Source of the DNA: Lysobacterales bacterium
GTDB taxonomy: Bacteria > Pseudomonadota > Gammaproteobacteria > Xanthomonadales > SZUA-5
NCBI GenBank assembly: GCA_022844165.1
Contig: JALHMH010000002.1
Span: 124,001-188,000, forward strand
Direction: 5' to 3'
Length of the DNA: 64,000 nt
The translations under genes and the position numbers were made by a program. This document shows, in pieces, positions 52,039-62,615 of this stretch (positions within the stretch are counted from its first letter, which is position 1; each line of letters opens with the position of its first letter). The notes under the pieces are model-generated. The model searched no databases. It was not told where the DNA came from and worked only from the letters and a program-made list of their open reading frames with translations.

Positions 52039-53477
52039 GTCTTGCTGCGCTGCTCGCAGGACTCGACAGTGGCGCGATGTCTGCGCGCGGAGCGACCGAA
52101 GATGCCTTGTCGCGAGCAAGCCGCGCGGCAGGTCTGAATGCGCTGATCACGCTGACCGCGGACGCAGCGCGCGCTGCCGCCGAGCGTGCCGACGCTGCTC
52201 GCGCGATGGGCGCACCAGGTGAGCTGCTTGGTGTTCCCTATGCGCACAAGGATCTTTTTTGCACGCTGGATGTGACGACGACTGCCGGCTCAAGAATGCT
52301 GGCGAAATTTGTCCCGCCCTATAGTGCGACGATTCACGAGAAGCTCGATGCCAGCGGTGCCGTGCTGATCGGCAAAGCGAACATGGATGAGTTCGCGATG
52401 GGCTCGTCGAACGAGCATTCCTACTTCGGTGCGGCCCGCAATCCCTGGGATCCTGATCGGGTTCCCGGCGGGTCGTCCGGCGGTTCGGCTGCCTTGGTTG
52501 CAGCGCGGATCGTGCCGTTTGCGACCGCCTCCGACACCGGCGGATCGATTCGGCAACCGGCGGCACTGTGTGGCGTGACGGGCATCAAACCCACTTACGG
52601 CCGGGTGTCGCGCTACGGCATGATCGCTTACGCGTCCAGTCTCGATCAGGCTGGGGTGATTGCCACCAGCGCCCACGATGCCGCGTTGGCACTCAGCGTG
52701 ATCGCCGGTTTCGATCCGCGCGATCCTACGAGTGTCGATGCGCCGCCCATCGATGTGTCTGACGCACTGTCGATGTCGCTCGCCGGTTTGCGCATCGGCA
52801 GGCCTCGGCAGTGGTGCGGCGAGGGAATCGACTCGGGCGTCGCAAACGCTGTGGACGCGGCATTGGCGATCTACGCCGAGCACGGTGCGCGCATTGTGGA
52901 TATCGACCTGCCCTCCAGCGAGCATGCGATAGCAGCCTATTACGTGATCGCACCAGCAGAGGCGTCGAGCAATCTGGCGCGCTTTGATGGCGTACGCTAT
53001 GGGCACCGTTGCGCCCACCCTAAGGATCTCGCCGATCTTTACACGCGTTCGCGCGAGGAGGGCTTTGGGCACGAAGTGCAAAAGCGCATCCTGACTGGCA
53101 CCTATGTGTTGAGCGCAGGTTATTACGAGGCCTACTATCACCGCGCACTGAAAGTCCGTCGTTTGATCGCAAACGACTTTGCGCGTGCGTTCAATGAGGT
53201 CGATCTGATAGCCGGTCCGACCAGTCCGTGCGTGGCGTTCAAGTTGGGCGAAAAACTGGCAGATCCTGTGGCGATGTATCTGGCCGATGTGAACACTGTG
53301 AGCGTCAATCTGGCTGGATTGCCGGCGCTGTCGATTCCCTGCGGATTCTCCGATGGTTTGCCGGTTGGGCTGCAACTGTGCGCACCCTGGTGGCAGGAGT
53401 CCCGCCTGATCGGCGCCGCGCACGCGTATCAGCGTGTGACCGATTGGCATCGCGCATTGCCGCCGGGCATCGCGTAA
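52035..53477 (+). CDS. gatA: Aspartyl/glutamyl-tRNA amidotransferase subunit A
   Basis: 480-residue amidase-signature enzyme with the Ser-cisSer-Lys triad Lys72 (PYAHKDLF), Ser147 ([10 protein letters not shown]) and Ser171 (DTGGSIRQP). It frees ammonia from glutamine for GatB. Start overlaps gatC by 4 nt. Confidence 0.97.
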   Translation: MSLAALLAGLDSGAMSARGATEDALSRASRAAGLNALITLTADAARAAAERADAARAMGAPGELLGVPYAHKDLFCTLDVTTTAGSRMLAKFVPPYSATIHEKLDASGAVLIGKANMDEFAMGSSNEHSYFGAARNPWDPDRVPGGSSGGSAALVAARIVPFATASDTGGSIRQPAALCGVTGIKPTYGRVSRYGMIAYASSLDQAGVIATSAHDAALALSVIAGFDPRDPTSVDAPPIDVSDALSMSLAGLRIGRPRQWCGEGIDSGVANAVDAALAIYAEHGARIVDIDLPSSEHAIAAYYVIAPAEASSNLARFDGVRYGHRCAHPKDLADLYTRSREEGFGHEVQKRILTGTYVLSAGYYEAYYHRALKVRRLIANDFARAFNEVDLIAGPTSPCVAFKLGEKLADPVAMYLADVNTVSVNLAGLPALSIPCGFSDGLPVGLQLCAPWWQESRLIGAAHAYQRVTDWHRALPPGIA

Positions 53478-53527
53478 ACCCGCCAGTCGAAAGCGCCACC
53501 CACCACCAATGACTAACCACCAACCCA

Positions 53528-54949
53528 ATGCTCGCAACGATCGGCCTTGAAGTTCATGTGCAACTGAACACCGCCGCCAAGATCTTCTCTGGCGCCGCGA
53601 CCGCGTATGGCGCTGAGCCAAACGCGCAGGCCTGCGCGATCGATCTGGGCATGCCTGGCACTTTGCCGGTCATGAACGCGGCGGCGGTTCGTTTGGCGGT
53701 ACGCCTGGGGTTGGCGCTCGGATCGACCATTGCACCGCGCAGCATTTTTGCGCGCAAGAACTACTTTTACCCGGATTTGCCCAAGGGCTATCAGATCAGC
53801 CAGTTCGAAGCCCCGATTCTGATCGGGGGTGGTATCGACATCCGTGTTGGGCAAACGAACAAGCGCATCGAATTAACACGAGCGCATTTGGAAGAAGACG
53901 CGGGCAAGAGCGTGCACGATGCTTTCCATCGCGAGAGCGGTATTGATCTGAATCGTGCCGGTACACCACTACTGGAGGTCGTCAGCGAGCCGGTCATCGA
54001 GAGCGCCGCCGAAGCGGTGGCCTATCTGAAGGCGCTGCACACGCTCGTGCGATGGTTGGGTGTGTCCGACGGCAATATGCAGGAGGGTTCGTTCCGTTGC
54101 GATGCCAACGTGTCCGTGCGCAAACCGGGCGAAGCGCTCGGAACCCGCGCCGAAATCAAGAACGTCAACTCATTCCGCTTTGTTGAAAAGGCCATCGACT
54201 ACGAAATCGAGCGGCAAATCCGGATCATCGAATCCGGTGGCAAGGTGGTTCAGGAAACGCGCTTATATGATGCGCAGCGCGACGAAACGCGCAGCATGCG
54301 CGGCAAAGAATCGGCGCACGACTATCGCTATTTCCCCGATCCCGATCTGCCGCCGCTGATTCTGGATTCGGCGTTGATCGAGACCGAGCGCAGTCGCTTG
54401 CCGGAACTGCCGAACGCCCGCCGCGAGCGTTACCAAGAAGATCTGGGCTTGTCTGAGTACGACTCAGCGCAGCTGACGCAAGACCGAGCCTTGTCCGACG
54501 CATTCGAATCGGTCATCGCCGCGAGTGCTGCGCCGGCGAAACTGTGCGCGAACTGGGTGTTGTCCGACTGGCAGGGTGCGCTGAATGCAGCAAACCTGAC
54601 GATCGATCAGTCGCCGTTGTCCGCGGAGCGTTTAGGCGGGCTGGTGACGCGTGTGCACGATGGCAGCCTGTCGAGCAAGATGGCCAAACAAGTCTTCGAA
54701 GCGATGTTTGCTTCCGATGACAGTGCCGATGCGGCGATTGCACGACTGGGTCTGAAACAAGTCAACGACATTGATGCGCTCGCGGCGCATGTCGAGGCGG
54801 TGCTCACCGAGAACACGACGCAGGTTGCGCAATTCCAAGCCGGCAACCAGAAATTGCTGGCGTTCTTCGTGGGCCAGGTGATGAAGCGCACCCAAGGCCA
54901 GGCGAATCCGGCCCAGGTGACGGCGCTGCTGCGCGACCGCCTGGGTTGA
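53528..54949 (+). CDS. gatB: Aspartyl/glutamyl-tRNA amidotransferase subunit B
   Basis: 473 residues with [19 protein letters not shown] at the N-terminus, [18 protein letters not shown], and a C-terminal YqeY-like tail. It kinates and amidates misacylated Asp- or Glu-tRNA. It lies 50 nt after gatA. Confidence 0.97.
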   Translation: MLATIGLEVHVQLNTAAKIFSGAATAYGAEPNAQACAIDLGMPGTLPVMNAAAVRLAVRLGLALGSTIAPRSIFARKNYFYPDLPKGYQISQFEAPILIGGGIDIRVGQTNKRIELTRAHLEEDAGKSVHDAFHRESGIDLNRAGTPLLEVVSEPVIESAAEAVAYLKALHTLVRWLGVSDGNMQEGSFRCDANVSVRKPGEALGTRAEIKNVNSFRFVEKAIDYEIERQIRIIESGGKVVQETRLYDAQRDETRSMRGKESAHDYRYFPDPDLPPLILDSALIETERSRLPELPNARRERYQEDLGLSEYDSAQLTQDRALSDAFESVIAASAAPAKLCANWVLSDWQGALNAANLTIDQSPLSAERLGGLVTRVHDGSLSSKMAKQVFEAMFASDDSADAAIARLGLKQVNDIDALAAHVEAVLTENTTQVAQFQAGNQKLLAFFVGQVMKRTQGQANPAQVTALLRDRLG

Positions 54950-54976
54950 CCCCGTGCAGCACGCAAGCTGGTAGAG

Positions 54977-54990
54977 TGCAATCGTATACA
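54977..54990. promoter_or_regulatory. Possible operator upstream of the second LacI gene
   Basis: TGCAATCGTATACA has a central CG and partial two-fold symmetry, 24 bp before the start at 55015. It might be an autoregulatory site. The match is weak. Confidence 0.2.
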
Positions 54991-55014
54991 GTGCCGTTCG
55001 CGGCCAGCGGATAG

Positions 55015-56049
55015 ATGCACATGAAGGGCAAGCCGACCTCATTCGATATCGCATACAAAGCCGGCGTGTCGCAGGCCACGGTGTCGCGTGCGCTGCGCGG
55101 CTCGCCGCTCGTCAGCATTGAGACCCGGCGGCGCATTCAGGCCATCGCCAAAGAGATCAACTACAAGGTCGACAAAAACGCATCGGCCTTGCGTCGGCAG
55201 CACTCCGAGACGATCGCCCTGCTGTTGTTTGAAGATCCCACCAGCGACGACTCGCTGATCAACCCGTTTTTTCTGTCGATGCTCGGTTCAATCACCCGCG
55301 CCAGCGCTCGACGCGGTTACGATCTGCTGGTCTCGTTCCAGCAGTTCTCCGACGATTGGCACGCGGATTTCCAGGACAGCCACAAGGCCGACGGCATCAT
55401 CATGCTCGGTTACGGCGACTACACCGAGGCCCTGCCGAAACTACAGCGTCTGGTCGAACAAGGAACGCACTGTGTCCGCTGGGGCGCCATCGTCGATGGT
55501 CAGCCGGACGTCTCCATTGGCTGCGACAACGTGCAGGGCGGTTATGCGATTACGCAGCATTTGATCGAAATGGGTCGACGCAAGATCGCCTTCGTCGGCG
55601 ATGTTTCGCCGAGTTGCCCGGAGTTCGCAGCGCGTTATCGCGGACACTGTCAGGCGCTCGAAGACGCAGGGATCGTTGTGTGCGCCGATTGGCAAGTCGA
55701 GGCCCGCGATTCCACGGAGCCGGTGGGTGCCGAAGCCGCGCGGGAATTGATGCATCGCGATGCGCCGATCGACGCCATTTTTGCGGCCAGCGACTTACTC
55801 GCCATTGGTGCCATGCGCGCGCTGAACGATCGCGGCGTGCGTGTGCCGGAGGATATTGCGGTGGTTGGTTTCGACGATGTGCCGATGTCTGCATTCGCCT
55901 CGCCGCCGCTTACCACAGTTGCACAGGACAGCAAGCGCGCCGGCGAGTTGCTCGTCGACACGCTCCTGCAGCAAATTCAAGGGCAGCCCACCGCTAGCCA
56001 GATGCTGCCGGCGCGCGTGGTTGTGCGTCGCTCGTGTGGCAGCCGCTGA
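55015..56049 (+). CDS. LacI-family transcriptional regulator
   Basis: 344 residues (or 342 from the ATG at 55021). Helix-turn-helix (FDIAYKAGVSQATVSRALRG) and a sugar-binding effector domain (IDAIFAASDLLAIGAMRALN, VVGFDDVPMSAFASPPLTTV). No sugar operon lies beside it, so its target is elsewhere. It is followed by REP-like repeats. Confidence 0.9.
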   Translation: MHMKGKPTSFDIAYKAGVSQATVSRALRGSPLVSIETRRRIQAIAKEINYKVDKNASALRRQHSETIALLLFEDPTSDDSLINPFFLSMLGSITRASARRGYDLLVSFQQFSDDWHADFQDSHKADGIIMLGYGDYTEALPKLQRLVEQGTHCVRWGAIVDGQPDVSIGCDNVQGGYAITQHLIEMGRRKIAFVGDVSPSCPEFAARYRGHCQALEDAGIVVCADWQVEARDSTEPVGAEAARELMHRDAPIDAIFAASDLLAIGAMRALNDRGVRVPEDIAVVGFDDVPMSAFASPPLTTVAQDSKRAGELLVDTLLQQIQGQPTASQMLPARVVVRRSCGSR

Positions 56050-56122
56050 TCTAGTGTGGTGTCACAAAAGTAAGGTGAACAATTTCCGCGCCTTTCGGCC
56101 CGAATGCTGCGTTGCTTTTAGC

Positions 56123-56266
56123 CCGTCGGCGCAGCCGCCGGTCGTTCGGTCGATCGCGCGGCATGCCGCGCAAGCCGATCGTCCTCACGGTCGCCATAGA
56201 AGAGCTATGTCGTCCGGCCCGGCGGCGCAGCCGCCGGTCGTTCAAGTCGGCTCGCGGCATGCCGCG
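56123..56266. repeat. Two tandem REP-like bipartite palindromic units
   Basis: Unit 1: CCGTCGGC-GCA-GCCGCCGG (56123-56141) then GCGCGGCATGCCGCGC (56156-56171). Unit 2: CCGGCGGC-GCA-GCCGCCGG (56219-56237) then CGCGGCATGCCGCG (56253-56266). The units repeat with a 96-bp period. A third partial copy is at 25544. Nothing else is seen in the 322-bp gap 56050-56371. Confidence 0.65.
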
Positions 56267-56371
56267 AAAGCCACCGACTTTCATCCTCGTCGCGCCTTGC
56301 CTGACGCCGAAATCCATCGGAAACATTGTTCAACTTAATGACGGAACACCACACTAGCGGCCGCCACCGGG

Positions 56372-57865
56372 TCAGGTCATGAAGCCCAGATTCGGGCCCG
56401 AAATGGCCATCATCGGTCCGGTCATGAACTGCAGATTCGGGAAGATGTCGGCCCGATCGATATCCGACAATCCGTACCACGTGGCTAGCGTGGCCGCATA
56501 TTGATCCGCCGAGATCGTCGGGATGATCTGCCCGCCCCAGCCCGTATCGTCGGGGTTGTTATTGGCCTGTAAGTTGGGCATCCGGCCGAAGATGCGCCGA
56601 CCGTTGACGGCGTTGCCCCACACCAGGTGGTGGCCGCCCCAGCCATGATCGGTGCCGTCGCCGTTGTTGGTCAGCGTGCGGCCGAACTCGGAGGCTGTGA
56701 ACGTGGTCACGCTGCTGCCCAGCGCGAAGGTCGGGCTGTTCAGTACGTCGTAGAACGCCTGCACCGACTGCGACAAATCGCGCAATAAACCTGGGTGATC
56801 GGCCAATTGATTGTCGTGCGTATCGAAGCCGCCGATCGCCGCAAAGAACAATTGCCGCTGCATGTTTAATTGACTGGCGCCGCGCGCACGGATGACGCGC
56901 GCGATCATCAACAGCTGCTGCGCGAGTCGCGGTAGCTCTGGCGGATTGGTGGCGCTCCAGGTCAAGCCATTGCGCGTCCAAAACGGCTGGAACACTGCAT
57001 CGTTCGAGGGGTAGTTGGCGATCGCAGCGGCGACCTGTGCCGATGTGGCGATCGTCGCCTGAGTTTTGTTCACGTAGGCGCGCTCGAACGCATGGCCATA
57101 GGTCTGCGTTTGGAGCGCCTGGAACGTCAGGCAGCGGCGCCGATTCCAACCCTCCGGGCCATTGCAGTTGGCGCCGTTCGTGTTGATCGGCCAGATCTGT
57201 TCGACGCCATCGCTGCTCATGAAGTACGGCGATACTGACACGCCCGCCTGGAACACGTTTTCGCCGTCCAGGGAGACATTCATCGACAAGACTTGATTCG
57301 GATTGGTCGACGCGAAGATGTCCGCGAGACGGCCGCCCCAGCCGGTTCGAGCGCTGCTATCGGCGCGCGGCGTTTGCCACAGTACCGATTGATCCGAATG
57401 CGAAAACAACTGCGCGGGCAGCAGTGTTCCGGCTTGCTGATACAGCGTCTTGTTGGTCGGGCGAACGAGTGGGCCGGCGTTGGCGACAATGGCCATTCGC
57501 CCCGCCTCAAACATATCGCGCGCACCCGTCATGACCGGATGCAGACCATATTGACCGCCGTTACTTGGACCTGACGTTGGATTGATCGCCAGTAGCTGAT
57601 TTTGCGGCACCGCCAATGAGCCGCGGGTGGCCAGATAGGTCGCATGCCCGGCGTCGCGCGGCACAACCATGTTGAAACAGTCGTTACCGCCGTACAGATA
57701 AATGCAGACCAGCGCGCGATAGTCGTCGCCTTCGAGCCGACGAATACCGCCTGTGGTGGCGGCCTGCGCCAGTTCCATCTTGGCGAACATCGAAGTGAAG
57801 GCGGCACTGCCAGCAGCGGCGCACAGCGTCTTGTGCAGGAATTCGCGGCGACGAAGGATGCTCAT
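56372..57865 (-). CDS. DUF1501 Tat-exported protein
   Basis: 497 residues. Tat signal RRREFLHKTLCAAAG; then the DUF1501 (sulfatase-like) fold with LVCIYLYGGNDCFNMVVPRD, GGFDTHDNQLADHPGLLRDL, TASEFGRTLTNNGDGTDHGW and GGHHLVWGN. The metal-like His/Asp set looks intact. It follows the DUF1800 gene by 2 nt, a pairing seen widely in bacteria; function unknown. Confidence 0.9.
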   Translation of the reverse strand: MSILRRREFLHKTLCAAAGSAAFTSMFAKMELAQAATTGGIRRLEGDDYRALVCIYLYGGNDCFNMVVPRDAGHATYLATRGSLAVPQNQLLAINPTSGPSNGGQYGLHPVMTGARDMFEAGRMAIVANAGPLVRPTNKTLYQQAGTLLPAQLFSHSDQSVLWQTPRADSSARTGWGGRLADIFASTNPNQVLSMNVSLDGENVFQAGVSVSPYFMSSDGVEQIWPINTNGANCNGPEGWNRRRCLTFQALQTQTYGHAFERAYVNKTQATIATSAQVAAAIANYPSNDAVFQPFWTRNGLTWSATNPPELPRLAQQLLMIARVIRARGASQLNMQRQLFFAAIGGFDTHDNQLADHPGLLRDLSQSVQAFYDVLNSPTFALGSSVTTFTASEFGRTLTNNGDGTDHGWGGHHLVWGNAVNGRRIFGRMPNLQANNNPDDTGWGGQIIPTISADQYAATLATWYGLSDIDRADIFPNLQFMTGPMMAISGPNLGFMT

Positions 57866-57867
57866 GG

Positions 57868-59667
57868 TTACTTCTCCACCACATATTCAGGCGAGGTCAG
57901 GGTCAGCCACAGCGCATCCTGTACGCGGAAGCGCTGCCAGCCTGAACCCGAGTTGTTGTTGGTGATGTCGTTGATATGCGTGATCAGCAAATTGCGCATC
58001 GTGTTCGACATGCGGCCGTTCAAGAACAGCAGATTGTAGCGTTCGACCAATTCGGCCGGCTGGGTGGCCAATGCAAGATCGCGGTTGAGGTTGACCTGGA
58101 CTGGATCCCAGGTGCCAAGGTCGGGATTGCCCCACCAGGCCCAGTACACTTTGCCGCCGATCTCGTTGCTCAGGCGCGTGATGTAAGTGTCGGTGGTGAT
58201 TTGAAACTCCGGCGAGAACAAACCCAGCGTGGCAACTTCACCCGGCAGCTGATAATTCGGCAAGAAGAAATTGAATACAGTGGGTGAACGCTGTATCGCC
58301 TGGGCACCATATTGTTCGGCCCAGCCTTCTCGAATTCGGCCATCGATCGAACGCGCATCCAGCGCACGCCAAAGTTGCGTCACGCGGAGCAGCGGCTCGC
58401 GCAATTTGCCGCCATTGGTCGGCGCGGGAGAGCGGGCCTCGGTATCCATCAGAATGGCGCGAACCACCGCCCGCAGATCGCCGCGCACGCCGCTGCCATT
58501 GTTCGCAAAAACCGCGGCAACTCGGCCCACGTAGGCGGGCGACGGGTTGCTGGTGGTGAATCGCTGAATCAACAGTCGCGACAAGAACGGGCCGACGTTG
58601 GGGTGATTGAAGACATTGTTCAGCGCCGCCGTGAGATTGTTGCGCGCCGTGCCGCCGGCTGGCAAAACGCCGTTGGGAAGGGTCACGCCAGCGTAGTTCA
58701 ACAGTTGTTTGCTGCCTGCGCTCTCGTGGTAAATGTCGCCGAACGCGGTGCCTTCTCCCCACGGTTTCAACGCGGTGCGCCAACCTGGATGGCTGCGCCA
58801 GTCCTGGGTATCGGGGCCGGACGGGCAATATTCCCAATGCCACCAGTTGAAGCTCGGCGAACTTTCCGGTGCCACCGGTGGTGAGCAGGTCGAGTAGCTC
58901 CAGCCGGTGAAAACTTTGGCGAAACCGGCGATGACCGTTTGATCGTAAGAAGGCACCGTTTGAATGCCGGCTTGCCCTGCATTGCCATCCACGGGTGTGC
59001 CGTTCGGATTCAATTGCACCAGGCCAATCGAAAACAGCTGCATGATTTCGCGCGCGTAGTTCTCGTCGGGCCGGATGTTTTGCGCGGCGTCGGTCTTGCG
59101 GTTCTTGAACATCGACAGGTAGTGCCCCATCGATGGGTGCAATGTGATGTTTTCCAGAAGCGCACGGTAATTGCCAAAGGCGCCGCTGGCGAGGCCGTCA
59201 TAAAAATGGGCCATCGTGGTCGGATTGCCTTCGAGCGACCCGTTCTGATCGGAAATCACCAGGATCTGCGACAACGCGAAAGCCATACGCTGGCGTAGTT
59301 GATCGTTACCAGTGAGCACGTTGCGCCACCAGATTTCCTGGCGTTTGTCCTGCCACACTTCAATCGGTTGGCCGGCAGCTACGGCTTGTGCGATCAGTTG
59401 ATCAAGAAACGGCAACTGTTGCGACGTCGTGGCGGCGAACTGCTCGTTCAGCCACGCGTTGTAACCCATGCGATAGAGGCGATCGATCTCGGTCAGCGTC
59501 GGACCAAACGTTGCCTGGGTCAAAAAGCGCGAAGCCTGCGCTTTCGTATACGGGCCTTCTGCCGCCTCATCGTGACCCGTGGCAAAAATCGCATCCTGGG
59601 CGTCGGCGCCTGGGGATATCGACAAGCCGCAGATCAACATCAGGCCAACCACAAAACCGTTTCTCAT
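57868..59667 (-). CDS. DUF1800 exported protein
   Basis: 599 residues: signal peptide ending SPGADAQDA, then ASRFLTQATFGPTLTEIDRL, WWRNVLTGNDQLRQRMAFAL, EIMQLFSIGLVQLNPNGT and a C-terminal region (RDLALATQPAELVERYNLLF). Helical DUF1800 family, periplasmic. First gene of the DUF1800-DUF1501 operon; AGAGG lies 9 nt before the ATG. Confidence 0.9.
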   Translation of the reverse strand: MRNGFVVGLMLICGLSISPGADAQDAIFATGHDEAAEGPYTKAQASRFLTQATFGPTLTEIDRLYRMGYNAWLNEQFAATTSQQLPFLDQLIAQAVAAGQPIEVWQDKRQEIWWRNVLTGNDQLRQRMAFALSQILVISDQNGSLEGNPTTMAHFYDGLASGAFGNYRALLENITLHPSMGHYLSMFKNRKTDAAQNIRPDENYAREIMQLFSIGLVQLNPNGTPVDGNAGQAGIQTVPSYDQTVIAGFAKVFTGWSYSTCSPPVAPESSPSFNWWHWEYCPSGPDTQDWRSHPGWRTALKPWGEGTAFGDIYHESAGSKQLLNYAGVTLPNGVLPAGGTARNNLTAALNNVFNHPNVGPFLSRLLIQRFTTSNPSPAYVGRVAAVFANNGSGVRGDLRAVVRAILMDTEARSPAPTNGGKLREPLLRVTQLWRALDARSIDGRIREGWAEQYGAQAIQRSPTVFNFFLPNYQLPGEVATLGLFSPEFQITTDTYITRLSNEIGGKVYWAWWGNPDLGTWDPVQVNLNRDLALATQPAELVERYNLLFLNGRMSNTMRNLLITHINDITNNNSGSGWQRFRVQDALWLTLTSPEYVVEK

Positions 59668-59826
59668 GACCAGTTGCCTCTTTTTGCGGTTTCTTAACTC
59701 TTAAGCCAGTGTAGCGCTGCAATGGGTCGCCGTGTGTGACGGCTGTTGTTTTTCGACGACAAACGGCTTGATCTTCACGCCGGTCGGTCTAGGCTTGCCC
59801 AACTCTGAAAATCAGGGACGCGAACC

Positions 59827-60378
59827 ATGAGACGGTCGATCAGTGTTCTTGTGCTGTTGCTGGCCGCGAGCGATAGCTTCGGATTCTCGCTGGGTTCACC
59901 GATCTGCGAAGTCAACTCGTTGCCGCTCACAGAAATGAGCCCGACATTGGCCAGCCCGCCGCCGAGCGGGTGGACGTTGGAAACCGAGCGTGCTTACTTC
60001 TCGCCAGGCGCATCGCTGCGCGTGCGCGTACGGCATCCCAGCCCGCTCAAGCAGGCGCGGGGGATTTTGCTTTGGGCCAAACGATCGCAGTTCTTGGGCG
60101 GCGGCCGTTTCGAACTGCCAGCAAGCGGAGCGTTTCAGTATATTCCCGCCCCCGCAGCGTGTGGCGAATGGGCGATATCGCATGTCAACGCCACGCCGAA
60201 GTCGCTTGACGACTTGCAGTTCGACTGGATCCCTGACACCACAGCGCCGGTGATCCTCCGGGCCTTCATCATCGAAGAGTGTTTTCAACCCAGCGGCGGA
60301 TGCCGCGACCAGCAAGCGCTCACGCCCATCGTAGTCTTGGAGGAAGGCGTGCTGGTGAACGGGTTCGAGGCCGAATAA
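59827..60378 (+). CDS. Small secreted protein with GFE-type tail
   Basis: 183 residues: signal peptide (MRRSISVLVLLLAASDSFGF), two to four Cys that may form disulfides (PICEVNS; AACGEWA; EECFQPSGGCRD) and a C-terminus VLVNGFEAE. I do not recognise the central domain. The tail resembles those at 11459 and 11699. AGGGA precedes the ATG by ~9 nt. Confidence 0.65.
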   Translation: MRRSISVLVLLLAASDSFGFSLGSPICEVNSLPLTEMSPTLASPPPSGWTLETERAYFSPGASLRVRVRHPSPLKQARGILLWAKRSQFLGGGRFELPASGAFQYIPAPAACGEWAISHVNATPKSLDDLQFDWIPDTTAPVILRAFIIEECFQPSGGCRDQQALTPIVVLEEGVLVNGFEAE

Positions 60379-60477
60379 CACGCTTTTCACAACACCACCC
60401 CAACTTCCGGCGGACGCGACGAATCGCGACTTTGTCTATAACATTCCCATCTTCGCAAGGCCTGCAGGAGGCAATCG

Positions 60478-62481
60478 ATGAAAGCTAAGTTTCTAACAAC
60501 GCTGGTGCTATTGGCAGGATCGGCCGCCGTATCGGCCAAGCCGATTCCGATCGATGCACTCGCTGCGATGCCCAAGATCCAGTCGGTATCGATGAGCGCC
60601 GACGGCAAACATCTGATTGCGCTGCTCGGCAAGGAGGGCGCCGACGAATTCGATACCACGCTGGCGACCTGGGATATGGCGAATCTGGACAAGGCGCCCG
60701 TCACAACGGCATCTGGCGATCGTATGAAGTTCGTCAACGCCATCGCCCTCAAAGCGGGGCACTTTCTGGTGATCGGCCGACAAGAGTGGACTGGCGAACT
60801 GGGTGGCTGCGGCGAAGGCAAAACAACGGGTTCGACCAAGACCTTCGTCACCAAGATCTACATGGCGGACGTCAAACACAGCGAGTTCGAAGAGGCTTTC
60901 GCCGCCAAGAGCCGCGAATTCGGTATGAGCGAACGCACCAAACGTTGCCTCGAATTGGCCGGCAGCGCGCGCCTGGTTGAGCCGCTGCCGCTCGATCCGG
61001 AGCACGTGATCATCGCGCAGCTCGATATGGCGAGTTTTCGCGACACCTACTTTCGCTACAACGTGCGCACCAAGGAAACCGAATTGCTGTTCAAGGCCAC
61101 CGGGCGTTCCGCTCCCGGCTTGTTCGATCCGCGCACCGGCGATGTTCTGACCCGAACGATGTTGGAGCCGATCGCAGGCGGCGGCTTTGAGCAGCAGGTG
61201 CTCATCCTCGATCCCAAGACGAAGACCTTCGAGAAGCACGACAAACTGACGACCAAACTCAAGGATCGTTATGCGGTGAATATCGTTGGCCGCGATGAGG
61301 AGAGCGGAAAGTTCTACGTGCTGACCGATCTTTTTGCCGATCACGTGCAGGCGTTGCTCTACGATCCGGTGGCAAAAGCCTTCGACAAAGACCCGCTGGT
61401 CGCGCACCCGCAGTTTTCGATCGGCCGCACCGTGCTCGGCTCTCGCGAAAGCGACTTCAACAAGGTGATCGGCTTTGCGGTGAACGAACTTTCGCCGAAA
61501 GTGACCTGGGTGGAACCACGTTTGCAGAGCATCCAGGCCGGTCTGGAAAAAGCCTATCCCGGCCAGGACGTGACGATCCTCAGCTACACCGATGCGCGCG
61601 ACAAAGTGCTGTTCAGCACCGAAAGTAACCGACATCCGCCGGCGTATCACTTGCTGACGGACGGCAAAAACGTCAAAACCCTGGGTGTCGAGCGTTCGGG
61701 TATCGACGCCGATAGCATCGGCGAACAACGTTGGGTGACGTATACGGCACGCGACGGCAAGAAGATCCCGGCCATTCTCGATCTGCCGGCCGGATGGAAA
61801 AAAGGCGATGGAGCGCTGCCGACGGTTATCCATCCTCATGGCGGTCCTTGGGCCCGCGACTTCGGCGGTTGGGACGGCTCGGGCTGGGTGCCATTTTTGA
61901 CATCGCGCGGATATGCCGTATTGCGGCCGCAGTACCGTGGTTCGGCGGGCCTGGGCCGCGACTTGTGGCTGGCCGGCGATGCCGAATGGGGCCAGAAAAT
62001 GCAAGACGACAAAGACGATGGTGCCGCGTGGCTCGTCAAAGAAGGCATCGCCGACGAAAAGCGGATGGTGATCTTCGGCTATTCGTATGGCGGTTTTGCC
62101 GCGGCGGCGGCGACGGTTCGTCCGAACAGTCCTTACAAATGTGCGATTGCCGGCGCCCCTGTGACCGATCTTGCGCGCCTGAGCAACAACTGGAGCGAGA
62201 ATCGCGTGCAACGCCTGCTGCAGGGCCGCACGGTCACGGGGATGGACCCGATGAGGAATGTCGACAAGGCAAATATTCCGGTGCTGTTGTACGTGGGCGA
62301 TCGCGATGTGCGCACGCCGGCGTTCCACGCCCGCGATTTTTACCAAGGCGTCAAGGATAAAGTGGAGGCGCGTTTTGAGCTGGTTCCAGACATGGCGCAT
62401 AGCCTGCCCTGGTATCCGCGCCACCATCGCAAAACACTGGCGCTGATCGAAGATTTCCTCAACGGTCCGTGTAGCGCATGA
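60478..62481 (+). CDS. S9 family prolyl oligopeptidase-like peptidase
   Basis: 667 residues; AGGAGG 6 nt before the ATG. Signal peptide (to SAKPIP), a beta-propeller N-terminal domain and an alpha/beta-hydrolase C-terminal domain with nucleophile Ser536 (FGYSYGGFAA), Asp in YVGDRDVRTP and His in DMAHSLPW. Oxyanion-side HPHGGPWARD is typical of the DPP4/acylaminoacyl group. Periplasmic or secreted dipeptide/peptide cleavage; exact specificity unknown. Followed by the hairpin at 62486. Confidence 0.92.
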   Translation: MKAKFLTTLVLLAGSAAVSAKPIPIDALAAMPKIQSVSMSADGKHLIALLGKEGADEFDTTLATWDMANLDKAPVTTASGDRMKFVNAIALKAGHFLVIGRQEWTGELGGCGEGKTTGSTKTFVTKIYMADVKHSEFEEAFAAKSREFGMSERTKRCLELAGSARLVEPLPLDPEHVIIAQLDMASFRDTYFRYNVRTKETELLFKATGRSAPGLFDPRTGDVLTRTMLEPIAGGGFEQQVLILDPKTKTFEKHDKLTTKLKDRYAVNIVGRDEESGKFYVLTDLFADHVQALLYDPVAKAFDKDPLVAHPQFSIGRTVLGSRESDFNKVIGFAVNELSPKVTWVEPRLQSIQAGLEKAYPGQDVTILSYTDARDKVLFSTESNRHPPAYHLLTDGKNVKTLGVERSGIDADSIGEQRWVTYTARDGKKIPAILDLPAGWKKGDGALPTVIHPHGGPWARDFGGWDGSGWVPFLTSRGYAVLRPQYRGSAGLGRDLWLAGDAEWGQKMQDDKDDGAAWLVKEGIADEKRMVIFGYSYGGFAAAAATVRPNSPYKCAIAGAPVTDLARLSNNWSENRVQRLLQGRTVTGMDPMRNVDKANIPVLLYVGDRDVRTPAFHARDFYQGVKDKVEARFELVPDMAHSLPWYPRHHRKTLALIEDFLNGPCSA

Positions 62482-62485
62482 GGTC

Positions 62486-62520
62486 ACCATCGGGCCGCGC
62501 GAGCTGCGCGGCCCGATGGT
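62486..62520. terminator. Perfect 15-bp hairpin between convergent genes
   Basis: ACCATCGGGCCGCGC (62486-62500), loop GAGCT, GCGCGGCCCGATGGT (62506-62520). It starts 4 nt after the S9 peptidase stop and faces ispH. T tracts are weak, but the stem is strong enough to be a bidirectional terminator. Confidence 0.7.
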
Positions 62521-62615
62521 CTTGTAGCAGGATTCTCTGCGACTTGCGGCGCGCTGTCGCAGGTTCGTCGTTAGCCGACGCTCCGGCGCCGATGATCAGT
62601 TGCCGCAATCCCGGC

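Noticed and set aside
50708..52150. A 480-codon leftward frame across ilvE and gatC
   Set aside because: It runs antisense through three confidently assigned genes and has Arg/Ala-rich low-information sequence.
60508..62490. A 660-codon open frame antisense to the S9 peptidase
   Set aside because: The sense strand has a signal peptide, a strong SD and a complete serine-hydrolase motif set; the antisense frame is an effect of GC-rich codon usage and matches nothing.
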